This document shows, piece by piece, positions 23,966 to 33,217 of a stretch of 64,000 nt of DNA (position 1 is its first letter; each line of letters begins with the position of its first letter). A model generated the notes under the pieces. That model was not told where the DNA came from, searched no databases, and worked only from the letters and a program-made list of their open reading frames with translations. The stretch is taken from positions 3,658,001 to 3,722,000 of the forward strand of contig NZ_CP011454.1 of NCBI RefSeq assembly GCF_000695095.2. Reading direction: 5' to 3'. Made by a program: the position numbers and the translations under genes. Source of the stretch: Gemmatimonas phototrophica (lineage in GTDB: Bacteria > Gemmatimonadota > Gemmatimonadetes > Gemmatimonadales > Gemmatimonadaceae).

Positions 23966-24817
23966 TTATGCGGAGCTGGAGACGCTGGCGGTGATCGCCA
24001 TGGCGGCCCAGAAGTGGGCCGGTGGCACGTTACCTAAGCTGCTGTGGGGCCGGTCGTTATTGTACTCGGACCGGTACTGCTCGATCTGCTGTTGGGCGTC
24101 GATGATATCGATAAGGTAATGCTGCGTGAGGCACTCACGTCGGAAGCTGTTGTGGAAGCTTTCGAAGGCCGCGTTGTCGGTCGGTTTGCCAGGCCGACTG
24201 AAGTCAACGCGCACCTGATTCCAGCAGCACCAGTGGTCGAGCGCGACCGACGTGAACTCGGCACCATTGTCGCACTGAGTGATCGTGGGGATGCCACGCT
24301 CGTCGCGCAGTCGGCTCAGCATGGCCACCACATCGTCCGCGCGAAGCCGGATGGCCGGCACGAGCCCGACGCATTCGCGCGTGTAGAGATCGACGATGCT
24401 CAGCACGCGGAACGCGGTGCCATCGGCGAGTTGATCGTGGATGAAGTCCATAGCCCAGCGTTCGTTGGCGGCGCCCGGCAGCAAGCGCGCAGCGCGAGGT
24501 ACGGCGCTGCGGCGTCGCTTCGGTCGTTTGCGGTGCTGCGTGAGCCCTTCGTCCTGATACAGCCGCTGCACGCGCTTGTGATTGACGGGCCAGCCCTCGC
24601 GACACAGGAGCACATGCAAACGCCGATACCCGTAGGCCACCCGCGTCTGTGCTAACTCGCGCAGGCGCTGCCGCAGCGGCTCCTGCGGGGCCGCACTACT
24701 CGCGTAGCGGACGCTCGAGCGCGCGACGCCGCCGGCATCACAGGCCAGGCGCTCCGAGACCGCATACGCCTCCTGCACCCAGCGCACCCACGTCCGCCGC
24801 TGCGCTGGGCTCAGCAT
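23966..24817 (-). CDS. IS3-family transposase OrfB of IS-2
   Basis: Catalytic half of the IS-2 transposase, 283 residues. It shows the GYRRLHVLLCREGWPVNHKRVQRLY region and a DDE core with Asp in RWAMDFIHDQL, Asp in QCDNGAEFTS and Glu in NAAFESFHNSFRRECL. The ending YNNDRPHSSLGNVPP is typical of the IS3/IS407 branch. It overlaps orfA by seven bases in the -1 frame, and an AAAAG run just before the orfA stop is a plausible frameshift site. All catalytic residues are present. Confidence 0.92.
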   Translation of the reverse strand: MLSPAQRRTWVRWVQEAYAVSERLACDAGGVARSSVRYASSAAPQEPLRQRLRELAQTRVAYGYRRLHVLLCREGWPVNHKRVQRLYQDEGLTQHRKRPKRRRSAVPRAARLLPGAANERWAMDFIHDQLADGTAFRVLSIVDLYTRECVGLVPAIRLRADDVVAMLSRLRDERGIPTITQCDNGAEFTSVALDHWCCWNQVRVDFSRPGKPTDNAAFESFHNSFRRECLTQHYLIDIIDAQQQIEQYRSEYNNDRPHSSLGNVPPAHFWAAMAITASVSSSA

Positions 24818-25077
24818 TCTTTTCGCAGGGAGTCCTGCAAAATCGTCTTGTCGAGGCTGAGATCGGCGACCAGCCGTTTCAGCTTCCGGTTTTCTTCCCC
24901 GAGCTGCCGCAGCTCGCGCACCTCAGGGGTGCCGAGCTCGCCGAACTTCTTTTTCCACCGGTAGAACGTCTGCGCCGTGACCTGGAGCTTGCGGCAGATT
25001 TCCGCGATGGGCGTGCCACTCTCGGCCTGCCGCAGGGCCTGCGCGATCTGCTCCGGGCTGTACTTGCTGGTCCGCAT
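24811..25077 (-). CDS. IS3-family transposase OrfA of IS-2
   Basis: DNA-binding half of the IS-2 transposase, 88 residues (MRTSKYSPEQIAQALRQAE). The helix-turn-helix IAEICRKLQVTAQTFYRWKKKFG and the following LGEENRKLKRLVADLSLDK coiled coil are standard for IS3 OrfA proteins. The C-terminus DSLRKEC ends inside orfB. It is more closely similar to IS407-group OrfA than to the OrfA of IS-1. Confidence 0.92.
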   Translation of the reverse strand: MRTSKYSPEQIAQALRQAESGTPIAEICRKLQVTAQTFYRWKKKFGELGTPEVRELRQLGEENRKLKRLVADLSLDKTILQDSLRKEC

Positions 25078-25191
25078 CTGCTGTCCTCCTCCGCCCGCTC
25101 TCGGGGCTTGAGCCAGCCTCTACACTACCGCCAAAATGTGAGTCGCGCTGGGTCAGGCTATTGGTTGCAGACCACAGATCACTTTGCCCAT

Positions 25192-26139
25192 TCAATTTCG
25201 AGACTTGGTATCTGATCGGCCACGGATTACACGATGCGTAGTCCACCAACCGAAAGACGCCATAGCGATTCCCATCAGGGCATCGACTAGGTAATGCTCA
25301 CCACCGTAAACGATACCCCAGAGCATGAGCAGCGCATATATGCCCGCAAGTATCGAGACTACTAGGTGGATTCTAGCTGCGGATAGAAAGACGAGCCAAG
25401 TCACCATCATATGTACCGACGGCATCGCTGCTACATCATTCCCTGAAATATCTATTCCTTTCTTGACGGCTTCGGGAGAAAGCTCGCTACCAACTTTCAG
25501 GAAAATTCGCGAAACGTTTTCTATGACTTCGTTCTGGGATGCAAGCCACGGTGGCGCCGTCGGGTAGGCGAAGTGAACAGCTAATGAAATGAAGTAGCAA
25601 AGTACATTTGACAGCATAAATGCAGAAAATCTCACTTCATCTTTAGCCCACAGGAACAACGCAGCAAGCCAGATAACAAAAAAATGGCCGGCATACAGAA
25701 CGGCCATGAGCTGATCATACCATGCTACATCGCCTTCGCTATACAGCCACTGCTGTAGCATGTGCGTTGGAAGTTGACCATTGCCCAACCAGAGATCAAA
25801 AGTGATAGGTGCCTCAACAATCACTGGGCGTGCCGTCTCGTCCGCGTAACTTCGGAGGCCGACAAATATCGCCAGAGCGCCAATGTGGATAAAATATAAC
25901 AACCCAACTCTTATGAACTGCTTATTCTCCCTTGAATACCAAAAGGGTAATCCAATGGCGAGAAGCGTCGCAAACTGAGCCAACGGAATGAATCCCAAAC
26001 TAATTGCACCAAGCCCTAACGCACCGAGGAATACTATGCTCGGTTGAGAAACCCTGCTCGAATGGTTAGTTGTAACTATCGGTCGGCTACTTGTATTGAT
26101 TTCTTCGTCTGAATAAGACATTACTGACTTTCTCCCCAT
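25192..26139 (-). CDS. PAP2-superfamily membrane phosphatase (AUR1-like)
   Basis: A 315-residue membrane protein of the PAP2_3 (inositolphosphotransferase/AUR1-like) branch. Catalytic blocks are AAMPSVHMMVTW near residue 235 (P-S-x-H motif) and GGEHYLVDALMGIA near 285 (H-Y-x-x-D motif), each followed by a membrane helix. Members dephosphorylate or transfer lipid phosphates and head groups at the outer face of the membrane. The leader before the first helix is hydrophilic, with MGRKSVMSYSDEE; ATG 26121 is an alternative start. AT-rich like the other island genes. A role in processing a lipid-linked glycan carrier is an inference from context. Confidence 0.78.
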   Translation of the reverse strand: MGRKSVMSYSDEEINTSSRPIVTTNHSSRVSQPSIVFLGALGLGAISLGFIPLAQFATLLAIGLPFWYSRENKQFIRVGLLYFIHIGALAIFVGLRSYADETARPVIVEAPITFDLWLGNGQLPTHMLQQWLYSEGDVAWYDQLMAVLYAGHFFVIWLAALFLWAKDEVRFSAFMLSNVLCYFISLAVHFAYPTAPPWLASQNEVIENVSRIFLKVGSELSPEAVKKGIDISGNDVAAMPSVHMMVTWLVFLSAARIHLVVSILAGIYALLMLWGIVYGGEHYLVDALMGIAMASFGWWTTHRVIRGRSDTKSRN

Positions 26140-26342
26140 AAGTTGGCTCTTTGTCCCAAACCATTACTTGTCGATGGGCGTTCATTCTGAATCCAGATCC
26201 AAACTCAGAACCCGAGGACTTTTTGGCGGGTAGGCAACAGCATCACTTATGTTAGGTGAATGCCGTGCTCACACCCCGCGCGTACAGAGTTTCTACGTAC
26301 TTGGTATTACCTGTTCCCTCCTCGCCGCCTTTATTGCTCGCA

Positions 26343-26894
26343 CTATGTTCTTCGAAAGACCAAGATATTGTTTAGTCCTAGTTGAAAATTTGAGTGAACC
26401 TTTAGTTCAAGCGTGCTTTTCGTGCAGTTGCTTTTTAGTTCAAGAACTACCATTCCATAGTGTTGCTCAAGCTTCTGCCCATCAATCAATCCCAGGAACT
26501 TGAGCACCGGCAGAATCCAGTCGACCAGCGGCGACGGCACCGTCATGATGAGAAGCCCGCCCGGGCGGAGCCGGTCCCGTATGGCAGACAACAGTGCGAG
26601 TTGCGCGTCCGGCGGAATGTGCTCCATGACCGCCAGGGCGACGATCGCGTCGAATCGACGGTCAGGATCCACAGCATCGGGGAAGTACCCCTCCACCAAG
26701 GTGACTCGCGGCGGGAGCTCCAGCGTTCGGTGAATTTCCGGGTCCACGCCAACGCCCCAGATCCCTTTGTTCGCACCCTCTACAAACAGCGCCCCGTCGA
26801 ACGTGCCAAGGTCGCACACCTCGGCACCATGCGGCACGTGTGCCAGGGCCACACGAATGCGCCAACGCTGAAGGACCCGATCCAGATACTTCAT
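26343..26894 (-). CDS. Class I SAM-dependent methyltransferase
   Basis: A 183-residue methyltransferase of the Methyltransf_11/23 group. Motif I is EVCDLGTFDGALF, motif II lies near FDAIVALAVMEHIPPD, and motif III follows in IRDRLRPGGLLIMTVPSPL. The start ATG overlaps the stop of the upstream glycosyltransferase as ATGA, so translation is coupled. The last 40 or so codons (VVLELKSNCTKSTLEL onward) are encoded by much more AT-rich DNA than the rest and do not resemble the usual C-terminus, suggesting that the 3' end was replaced when the low-GC island arrived. Probably modifies a sugar or lipid-linked glycan. Confidence 0.8.
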   Translation of the reverse strand: MKYLDRVLQRWRIRVALAHVPHGAEVCDLGTFDGALFVEGANKGIWGVGVDPEIHRTLELPPRVTLVEGYFPDAVDPDRRFDAIVALAVMEHIPPDAQLALLSAIRDRLRPGGLLIMTVPSPLVDWILPVLKFLGLIDGQKLEQHYGMVVLELKSNCTKSTLELKVHSNFQLGLNNILVFRRT

Positions 26895-28048
26895 GCGCCG
26901 CGCCGTTGATCAGAGGGCAGCCCGAGTAGACTGAGGATGAAACTGGCAAAGCACCCCTGGACCCCTATCACCAGCAGCAGCATGGATGGGATCACCAGTC
27001 GCATGGTGTCCACCGGATCGATTGACCCGAAGGCGCGATCACGCCACCCGACCACCGCCAGGCCGCCGATCGCCACTCCCAGCGCAATGAAGACCGCACT
27101 GAGCACCAAACCTGTCTCCAGAGTAATGCGCTGCCACAGGGACTTGAGCAGTGGATCCGCCGGCAACAGCCCCGCAGTAATGGCGTACGTGCGGGCCATG
27201 ATGGCGAATAGCGTCACCTGCACGCCGACCAATACCAGCGCGGCCGCATACAGCATGGTGTGAACATCCAATGTCACCCCCGCCACTGGGAGCGGGCCAT
27301 ACATGAGCCGCAGCATCAGCGCGCCCCCGCCAAGAATCATGGCAAGGCCCGGATACAAAAACAGCCAGCGCGGACTGAACGACAGCAGGAACCGAAGGTG
27401 CCGCCATCCATCCCGCCATGTGCGAAGATGCGGCGGGCGGTCGCGCCCGTCCTTCTGAAGCGTGGTGGGAACCTCGCGGATCCTGAGACCGTGCAGACTG
27501 GAACGCACGATCATTTCCGAAGCGAACTCCATGCCCGTGGTCTGCAATGGCACCGCCGCGAATGCCTGCCGATTCAGCCCGCGTAGGCCGCAGTGAAAGT
27601 CCCCCAGCGGCACCTTGAAAAACAAACGACCGAGCCAGGAGAGGACCGGATTGCCAAGGTATCGATGCAAGAATGGCATGGCACCCGGGCCAATGCCGCC
27701 CCGAAACCGGTTGCCGACAACCACCTCGGCTCCTGCACGGAGCGCTTCAACAAACGGAAGCAGCGCCGAAAAGTCATAGCTGTCGTCGGCGTCCCCAAAA
27801 ATCACGAAACGGCCGTGCGCGGCCTGGATCCCCCCTCGCAATGCGGCGCCATATCCACGGTCGGCGATGGGGACCACGCGCGCACCGGCATTGACCGCGA
27901 GTGTCTGCGAGCCGTCGGTGCTTCCGTTATCGGCAATAAGCACTTCACCCGTAATCGCATGCGTCGCCAGAAAGGCGCGAGCCTTGGCAATACAAACGCC
28001 AAGTGTCCGCGCCTCGTTCAGGCAGGGCATGAGAATGGTCAGTTCCAT
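26891..28048 (-). CDS. GT2-family glycosyltransferase with membrane anchor
   Basis: A 385-residue family 2 glycosyltransferase of the dolichyl/polyprenyl-phosphate sugar synthase type. The N-terminal GT-A domain has ILMPCLNEARTLG, IADNGSTDGS, the DxD-type GDADDSYDF and the acceptor block FHCGLRGLNRQAF. It is followed by a GTR-like C-terminal region with four membrane helices (PRWLFLYPGLAMILGGG onward). It would load a sugar on a polyprenyl phosphate at the inner face of the membrane, for use by the GT-C-like proteins nearby. Coupled by ATGA to the methyltransferase. Confidence 0.88.
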   Translation of the reverse strand: MELTILMPCLNEARTLGVCIAKARAFLATHAITGEVLIADNGSTDGSQTLAVNAGARVVPIADRGYGAALRGGIQAAHGRFVIFGDADDSYDFSALLPFVEALRAGAEVVVGNRFRGGIGPGAMPFLHRYLGNPVLSWLGRLFFKVPLGDFHCGLRGLNRQAFAAVPLQTTGMEFASEMIVRSSLHGLRIREVPTTLQKDGRDRPPHLRTWRDGWRHLRFLLSFSPRWLFLYPGLAMILGGGALMLRLMYGPLPVAGVTLDVHTMLYAAALVLVGVQVTLFAIMARTYAITAGLLPADPLLKSLWQRITLETGLVLSAVFIALGVAIGGLAVVGWRDRAFGSIDPVDTMRLVIPSMLLLVIGVQGCFASFILSLLGLPSDQRRGA

Positions 28049-28108
28049 AAGATCAGCGTGCGGAGGGATCTAGATAGCTCCACTGACGACGAGCGCAGGG
28101 ACAGGTGG

Positions 28109-30088
28109 TCACCGGCGCGAAGCCCCCTGCCATTCGCTGCAGGCCACCAGGTACACCACCGATCGAACCTCCCAGGGTTGCCCAGGGTCCTGAGGCGGCA
28201 ACAACTGTGGAGCCGGAAGCTCAAACCGCGTGGACGTCTGCGACCAACCGGGCGCCTCCAACAATGCCACGGCCGTCGGTGGATCGCCGGCCGAACAGAG
28301 CTCCTGCATAGCCTCAGGCGAGTGGTACAATCGCTCCATACCAAGACGATAGCGGGGATCCTTCACGCTGGCTTCCAGCGACAGCAGCTGGCGCCTTCTC
28401 GCCCCCCATTGCATCGCCAGGTCCCGACTGAACACCCGGGGGGTTCCCTGGATGATTGAGCCGTAGCCGGCACTTCCCAGGAAAGCCCATGGTTCAAGCT
28501 CACCGTCGGGCCAGAGCACGGGGCCCGAGATGACAGTTCGGGCCGTGGCCATCTGTTGCACCAACCCCTGCTCAACCGAACGCTGATAACGGGACCGGGA
28601 GTCGAAGGTGAAGAACAATGCCAATGTCAGTACCGCCGCCGTTACCGGCTGCCACGACCGGGCGGCCTTGGCCGGCCACAGTCCAGCCAGCGCCGGAACC
28701 ACAGCACACGCCACTGCAAAGCGTGGCACCCCAGCCAGGACCCAGGTTGGCCACAACCACAGCATTTCCCGCGCTGGTGACGCCGCATAGAGGGGCAGTA
28801 CGACGCTGGCTTCAGCCGCAGCAATCACCGCGAGCAGCATCAAGGCCACGACCGGTGCGACACGGACTAAGCTGCCCGGGACGGTCAAGCCCGGGCGGAA
28901 TGCGGGTAGCCACCACAGGAAGGCGGCCAACATCGACAGCGTTGCCGCCGCTGTGCTGGTGCCCACCATACACCATGCCAAGACCAGCGTATACGCGCCA
29001 GCAGTTCGGAAGGCCGCTTCGTTGGCATTGCGTGCTGATGAACGCAGCGAGAGGAGAATAACTCCTAACAGCACCGCGCTGACGAAGGCCAGTAACCACA
29101 GGACGCGCCACGGCTGCGCCTGGGCAATCAGCACCATTTGCAGGTGATCCGCCCCAACGAAGGTGAGCGCCAGCGAGGAGCAGGCCATGACCACCACGGC
29201 CACAAGCAGGCGCTGGCCCTTTGCGGTCAACAGCCGGTACGCGATGGCCACCGTACTCAGATGCACAAGCAACCGAGCGAAGTCGAGCGGCTCCCATCCA
29301 CTCAGAAAAACCAGAGACCCGTAATCCTGCAGGACGCGTTTCCACTCCCCATCAAATCGAGCGGTTAGCCCGCCCAGTGGTACGCCGAACCAAGCGCCCA
29401 ACAGCAGTGCGCATACAGCAAGCCCGCCCATCGCCGCCGCATACCAGCGCATGCGGTTCGACGGGAGAAGGACAAAAACGGCAGCCGCCGCCCCGCCAAT
29501 GGCCATCAAGGGGTGGATGGCCATGGCCGTGAGCAGCCATAACGCACTGGGGATAGCCGCCCCTCCGAGCGCGAAACTCAGTCCCAGGAGGACACACGCC
29601 TCGGCCAGTGTCCTGGGCGAGGCAAACGGTTCGGCGAAATGGAAGGTGGTGGACCCACCGTAGTAGGTATGCAGACTGGTTGCCAGAACCAGAACGAGTG
29701 CCAGTGCGCCAGCACCCATTACACGTGGAGCGAACCGCCCTGCGAAGCGCCAGGCTCCGAGGAACCACAATGCGAGTGCCAGATATGAAGTGACCATGGC
29801 AGCCGCCGCCGGACCGATCAGGCGCACCATCTCCCGCAAGAAGACTGGATAGATGGAGTATCCGGATTGTCCGTCCTGCTGGAAAAGAATGTCCAGACCG
29901 ATTCCGTCCGGATCCAATGGTGCCAAGGCATACCCCACATACAGCCGCGCGTCATGCACGATCCCCTCATAGGGACGCATGACCAGGAAGACCGCGAACG
30001 ACAGCCACATCACCAACCAGGTGACCCGTGGGCCACTGGCCGTGTCACCACCGACTGACGTGGGCGTCCTATGGGAAAGGCGGTACAT
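28109..30088 (-). CDS. Large polytopic membrane protein, function unknown
   Basis: A 659-residue protein from ATG 30088 (MYRLSHRTPTSVGG) with about fourteen membrane helices and a 150-residue soluble C-terminal domain. The first periplasmic loop has MRPYEGIVHDARLYVGYAL, an acidic segment in the GT-C position, and the second loop carries DGQSGYSIYPVFLREMV. No named family is recognised. GC content is that of the core genome. It is 60 bases upstream of the GT2 gene on the same strand and divergent from the flavoprotein gene, so it fits a polysaccharide cluster. GTG 30127 is an alternative start. Confidence 0.68.
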   Translation of the reverse strand: MYRLSHRTPTSVGGDTASGPRVTWLVMWLSFAVFLVMRPYEGIVHDARLYVGYALAPLDPDGIGLDILFQQDGQSGYSIYPVFLREMVRLIGPAAAAMVTSYLALALWFLGAWRFAGRFAPRVMGAGALALVLVLATSLHTYYGGSTTFHFAEPFASPRTLAEACVLLGLSFALGGAAIPSALWLLTAMAIHPLMAIGGAAAAVFVLLPSNRMRWYAAAMGGLAVCALLLGAWFGVPLGGLTARFDGEWKRVLQDYGSLVFLSGWEPLDFARLLVHLSTVAIAYRLLTAKGQRLLVAVVVMACSSLALTFVGADHLQMVLIAQAQPWRVLWLLAFVSAVLLGVILLSLRSSARNANEAAFRTAGAYTLVLAWCMVGTSTAAATLSMLAAFLWWLPAFRPGLTVPGSLVRVAPVVALMLLAVIAAAEASVVLPLYAASPAREMLWLWPTWVLAGVPRFAVACAVVPALAGLWPAKAARSWQPVTAAVLTLALFFTFDSRSRYQRSVEQGLVQQMATARTVISGPVLWPDGELEPWAFLGSAGYGSIIQGTPRVFSRDLAMQWGARRRQLLSLEASVKDPRYRLGMERLYHSPEAMQELCSAGDPPTAVALLEAPGWSQTSTRFELPAPQLLPPQDPGQPWEVRSVVYLVACSEWQGASRR

Positions 30089-30148
30089 TGTTCCTAGAAT
30101 AGCTGCCGAGACGGTACCGCGCAGCACGTGTTTGTCCTGTCCTCAAAG

Positions 30149-31630
30149 ATGCCACCCACCACTCTGGTAATTGGAGCTGGTCCTGCCGGCCTCACGGCCG
30201 CATACCACCTCAGTCAATGCGGGTTTCCCGTGCTCGTTCTGGAAAGCGACCCCACGTACGTTGGGGGCATTTCCCGTACGGTAGAATTCAAGGGATTCCA
30301 CTTCGATATTGGTGGCCATCGATTCTTCTCCAAGTCGGAGCGGATTGAGGCGCTCTGGAGGGAAATCCTCCCCAATGACTTTCTCGAGCGCCCTCGTTCG
30401 AGCCGCATTTACTACAACGGTCGATTCTTCGCGTATCCGCTCAAGCCCCTGCAGGCGCTTTGGGATCTCGGAATACTGGAGTCGCTACGGTGCGTCGCGT
30501 CGTACATCCAGATTCGACTGAATCCGATCAAAAACCCGCGAAACTTTGAAGAGTGGGTAACCAATCAGTTTGGGGCTCGGCTGTACAACATTTTCTTCAA
30601 GACCTATACCGAAAAGGTATGGGGTATGAAGTGCACCGACATCTCTGCCGATTGGGCAGCGCAACGCATCAAGGGCGTCTCGCTGGTTTCGGCCGTGCTC
30701 AGCGCCCTGCTCCCGGCAAAGAAAACAGGTGGCGATACCATCAAGAGTTTGATCAGCACATTTCGCTACCCGCGATTGGGTCCGGGCATGCTGTGGGATG
30801 CGTGTGCCGAAGCCATTCGGACAAAGGGTGGGGTCATACGGATGGGGCGCACCGCGACGGGGTTGTCGTTCGATAAAACGACTAGCCAATGGTTGGTCAC
30901 TCATAGCGGCCCCGACGGATCTCGGGAGGTTTCGACAGCCGATCACGTGATCTGCTCAGCCCCGCTTCGTGAAATCGTCAATGCACTGACCCCGCCGGTT
31001 TCTGAAGGCGTGAATCACGCCGCAAACAGCCTTGGCTATCGGGACTTCATCACGGTGGCCGTGGTGCTCAAGGATCGTCAGCGCTTTTCAGACAACTGGA
31101 TCTACGTGCACGAACCCAGCGTGAAGGTGGGGCGCATTCAGAATTTCAAGTCGTGGTCACCGGAAATGATTCCTGATCCGGCACTGACCTGCTACGGACT
31201 GGAATATTTCTGTTTCGAAGGAGACGGCCTTTGGACGAGCGATGACACCACATTGGTGGAGCGCGCCATTGCCGAACTGGAACAGCTGGGACTGGCGCAA
31301 CGAGTCGACGTCATTGAAGGTGTTGTTGTACGGCAGAAGAAGGCATACCCGGTGTACGATGACGCGTATGCACAGCATGTAGAGGTAATTCGCGATGCGT
31401 TGCAGACCGAATACCCGAACCTGCATTTGGTCGGGCGCAATGGGATGCACAAATACAACAATCAGGACCACGCCATGATGACGGCACTGCTGACGGCAGA
31501 GAACATTGTGGCAGGCATGTCCCTACACGACCCGTGGCGCGTCAACGAAGATGCCGAGTATCACGAAGAAACATCCGGCAACGTGGGCGCATCAGGGCTT
31601 CGAAGCGTCCCCTCCAGAATTACCGACTAA
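30149..31630 (+). CDS. FAD-dependent oxidoreductase, UDP-galactopyranose mutase-like
   Basis: A 493-residue flavoprotein from ATG 30149 (MPPTTLVIGAGPAGLTAAYHL), with a Rossmann GxGxxG dinucleotide motif, the GGISRTVEFKGFHFDIGGHRFFSKS block typical of the NAD(P)-binding_8/amine oxidase superfamily, and a C-terminal FAD segment LVGRNGMHKYNNQDHAMM. Close relatives are annotated as UDP-galactopyranose mutase-like proteins, and similar genes occur in polysaccharide loci, but true UGM lengths are about 370-400 residues. The substrate is therefore uncertain. Its 3' end overlaps the convergent membrane protein gene by 39 bases. GTG 30128 is an alternative start. Confidence 0.8.
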   Translation: MPPTTLVIGAGPAGLTAAYHLSQCGFPVLVLESDPTYVGGISRTVEFKGFHFDIGGHRFFSKSERIEALWREILPNDFLERPRSSRIYYNGRFFAYPLKPLQALWDLGILESLRCVASYIQIRLNPIKNPRNFEEWVTNQFGARLYNIFFKTYTEKVWGMKCTDISADWAAQRIKGVSLVSAVLSALLPAKKTGGDTIKSLISTFRYPRLGPGMLWDACAEAIRTKGGVIRMGRTATGLSFDKTTSQWLVTHSGPDGSREVSTADHVICSAPLREIVNALTPPVSEGVNHAANSLGYRDFITVAVVLKDRQRFSDNWIYVHEPSVKVGRIQNFKSWSPEMIPDPALTCYGLEYFCFEGDGLWTSDDTTLVERAIAELEQLGLAQRVDVIEGVVVRQKKAYPVYDDAYAQHVEVIRDALQTEYPNLHLVGRNGMHKYNNQDHAMMTALLTAENIVAGMSLHDPWRVNEDAEYHEETSGNVGASGLRSVPSRITD

Positions 31631-33217
31631 CAGGCACTCGTTGTGTTTGCGAGCGAGTGATCTCCGGATCCACAGCTCCGCGCCCGACGCCGCGGTATCG
31701 GGCGAGAACGCCACCCTCTCCCAACCGCTATCAGCAGCAATGTGGCCGATGGTGGCGTGACCAGGCGGGAGAAGGGCCAATTCACTTGAACGCCATGGTG
31801 GCTCCACCAATGATCCATGCCGAAGCTCCTGCCGCACTTCGGCCATGGCAACGGAGTCAGGAAAGATGGAGCGACCGTCTACCGACCACGATACGGTCGG
31901 CACTCGCCACGTAAGGTAGCTCCCGTAGTTGAACACCGTGGTTCCACGCACGGGCTGCGAGTTCGCGTCTTTTTGAAAAAGGCACGACAGCACCCCGACC
32001 GCCTTGGCGAGTGCCGGCGATTCGGAGTGCGGAAGGATGTCCACCCTTGGCATTTTTTGTCGCATGGTAAGGCCCTGTCCAACGAGGCCCACGATTGAGA
32101 CCATCCACCCCACCACCACCAGCCGCTTGGTGAGCGTCAGGCTCGGTAGCGGAATGGAGGCAAAGGCCATGGCCACCAACGGCAGTGCAAGTAGCCACCA
32201 AATCAAGAGTCCCCGTAAGGCGAGACCATAGAGTCCCAGGCCGGCCATCCACGCCATGCCATACCACCATCTCTCCCGTTGACGCAGGGAAGACATAAAT
32301 GGCAGCAGGGGAAGCACGAGTAGAATCCCCACCAGAATGCGCGTACCAATTCCCGAGTGCATCAATACAGCAAAGCCGTTTTCAAGCTCGGTGATTGGCG
32401 AGGCAAGCCCAACCAGCGGGTTCGGGCTCAGGTACAGGCGAAGAATATCCAGCAGTTTCAGCGCATACGGCGTACAGAGCCAGCCCAAAACTGTTGCGCC
32501 CACGTACAGCAGCGCGTTCCTCCATGGCACAGGGTTGGCTGCAAGCAGCACGACACCCGGGACAATGGTCAACAGGAAGAACAGGTGAGCATTGACCGCA
32601 AGCAATGCCGCAAACCACACCCGAATCAATCCGCGCCACGGGTTGGAGACGCTGCTATGGTCCCGTAGCCGTATCGCACCGGCCCACGCGAGCGGCAAAG
32701 CAATAGCGAGCATGAGCTGTGGGCGGGTTGCCGGCTGAACCAGAAGCCACAGGATCAAATGAATAGACACGACGAGACGGGTGGCCCACAGCGACCAGCA
32801 AGCAGTGCGTGCCAAGTCCCACAGCGCCGCCACTGCCCCAGCGACGAACACCGCATGCAGAAGGGATAGGCCCCATGGGCCCCCCTTGGACCACGCCAGC
32901 TGATACAACACTTCCGGCAACCACGAATACGCGTAAAACGGCGCACCGTCGCGGGTCCACGCAAAGGGCTCCACGAACGGCACCGTGCCATGCTCCAGTA
33001 TCCAGGCACCGGTCCGCAAATGCATGGGCAGGTCCGTGTCGTCCAGCGGGAGCAGCGCCGCGCTCACCATGGACACCACCAGGCACAACAACACGTCCCA
33101 GCGCCACCAGCCTCCGGGGAGGACGGTACCGCTGTTACCTTCCACCAGGGTGGCCGGTCCGTCGGTCACGGGTCGCTGCACTTCCATCTCTCCGGTTTGC
33201 CGTGGTGTCTCCATCAT
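31592..33217 (-). CDS. Polytopic membrane protein, GT-C-like, function unknown
   Basis: A 541-residue protein with about eleven membrane helices and a C-terminal soluble domain of about 140 residues. The first loop has LDDTDLPMHLRTGAWILEHG followed by WTRDGAPFYAYSWLPEVLYQ, and the architecture closely parallels the protein at 57726-59255 (acidic loop, then a W..LPE/W-F helix). I take both as members of one unnamed GT-C-like family. The start is ambiguous: ATG 33217 or 33214 would overlap the divergent ABC ATPase start, while ATG 33187 would not. The 3' end overlaps the flavoprotein gene tail to tail. Confidence 0.7.
   Translation of the reverse strand: MMETPRQTGEMEVQRPVTDGPATLVEGNSGTVLPGGWWRWDVLLCLVVSMVSAALLPLDDTDLPMHLRTGAWILEHGTVPFVEPFAWTRDGAPFYAYSWLPEVLYQLAWSKGGPWGLSLLHAVFVAGAVAALWDLARTACWSLWATRLVVSIHLILWLLVQPATRPQLMLAIALPLAWAGAIRLRDHSSVSNPWRGLIRVWFAALLAVNAHLFFLLTIVPGVVLLAANPVPWRNALLYVGATVLGWLCTPYALKLLDILRLYLSPNPLVGLASPITELENGFAVLMHSGIGTRILVGILLVLPLLPFMSSLRQRERWWYGMAWMAGLGLYGLALRGLLIWWLLALPLVAMAFASIPLPSLTLTKRLVVVGWMVSIVGLVGQGLTMRQKMPRVDILPHSESPALAKAVGVLSCLFQKDANSQPVRGTTVFNYGSYLTWRVPTVSWSVDGRSIFPDSVAMAEVRQELRHGSLVEPPWRSSELALLPPGHATIGHIAADSGWERVAFSPDTAASGAELWIRRSLARKHNECLLVGNSGGDASKP

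Larger units (their letters stand above)
23945..25157 (-). mobile_element. IS3-family insertion sequence (IS-2), apparently intact
   Basis: About 1213 bp with imperfect inverted ends: left CCTGGTCCAGCCAGACTCAC, right (inward) CCTGACCCAGCGCGACTCAC, both followed by a T-rich run and GCGG. It carries a two-frame transposase on the minus strand and differs clearly from IS-1. I could not find a convincing target duplication (AAA on the left, CTATT on the right), so it may have recombined or the ends may be off by a few bases. Confidence 0.85.
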
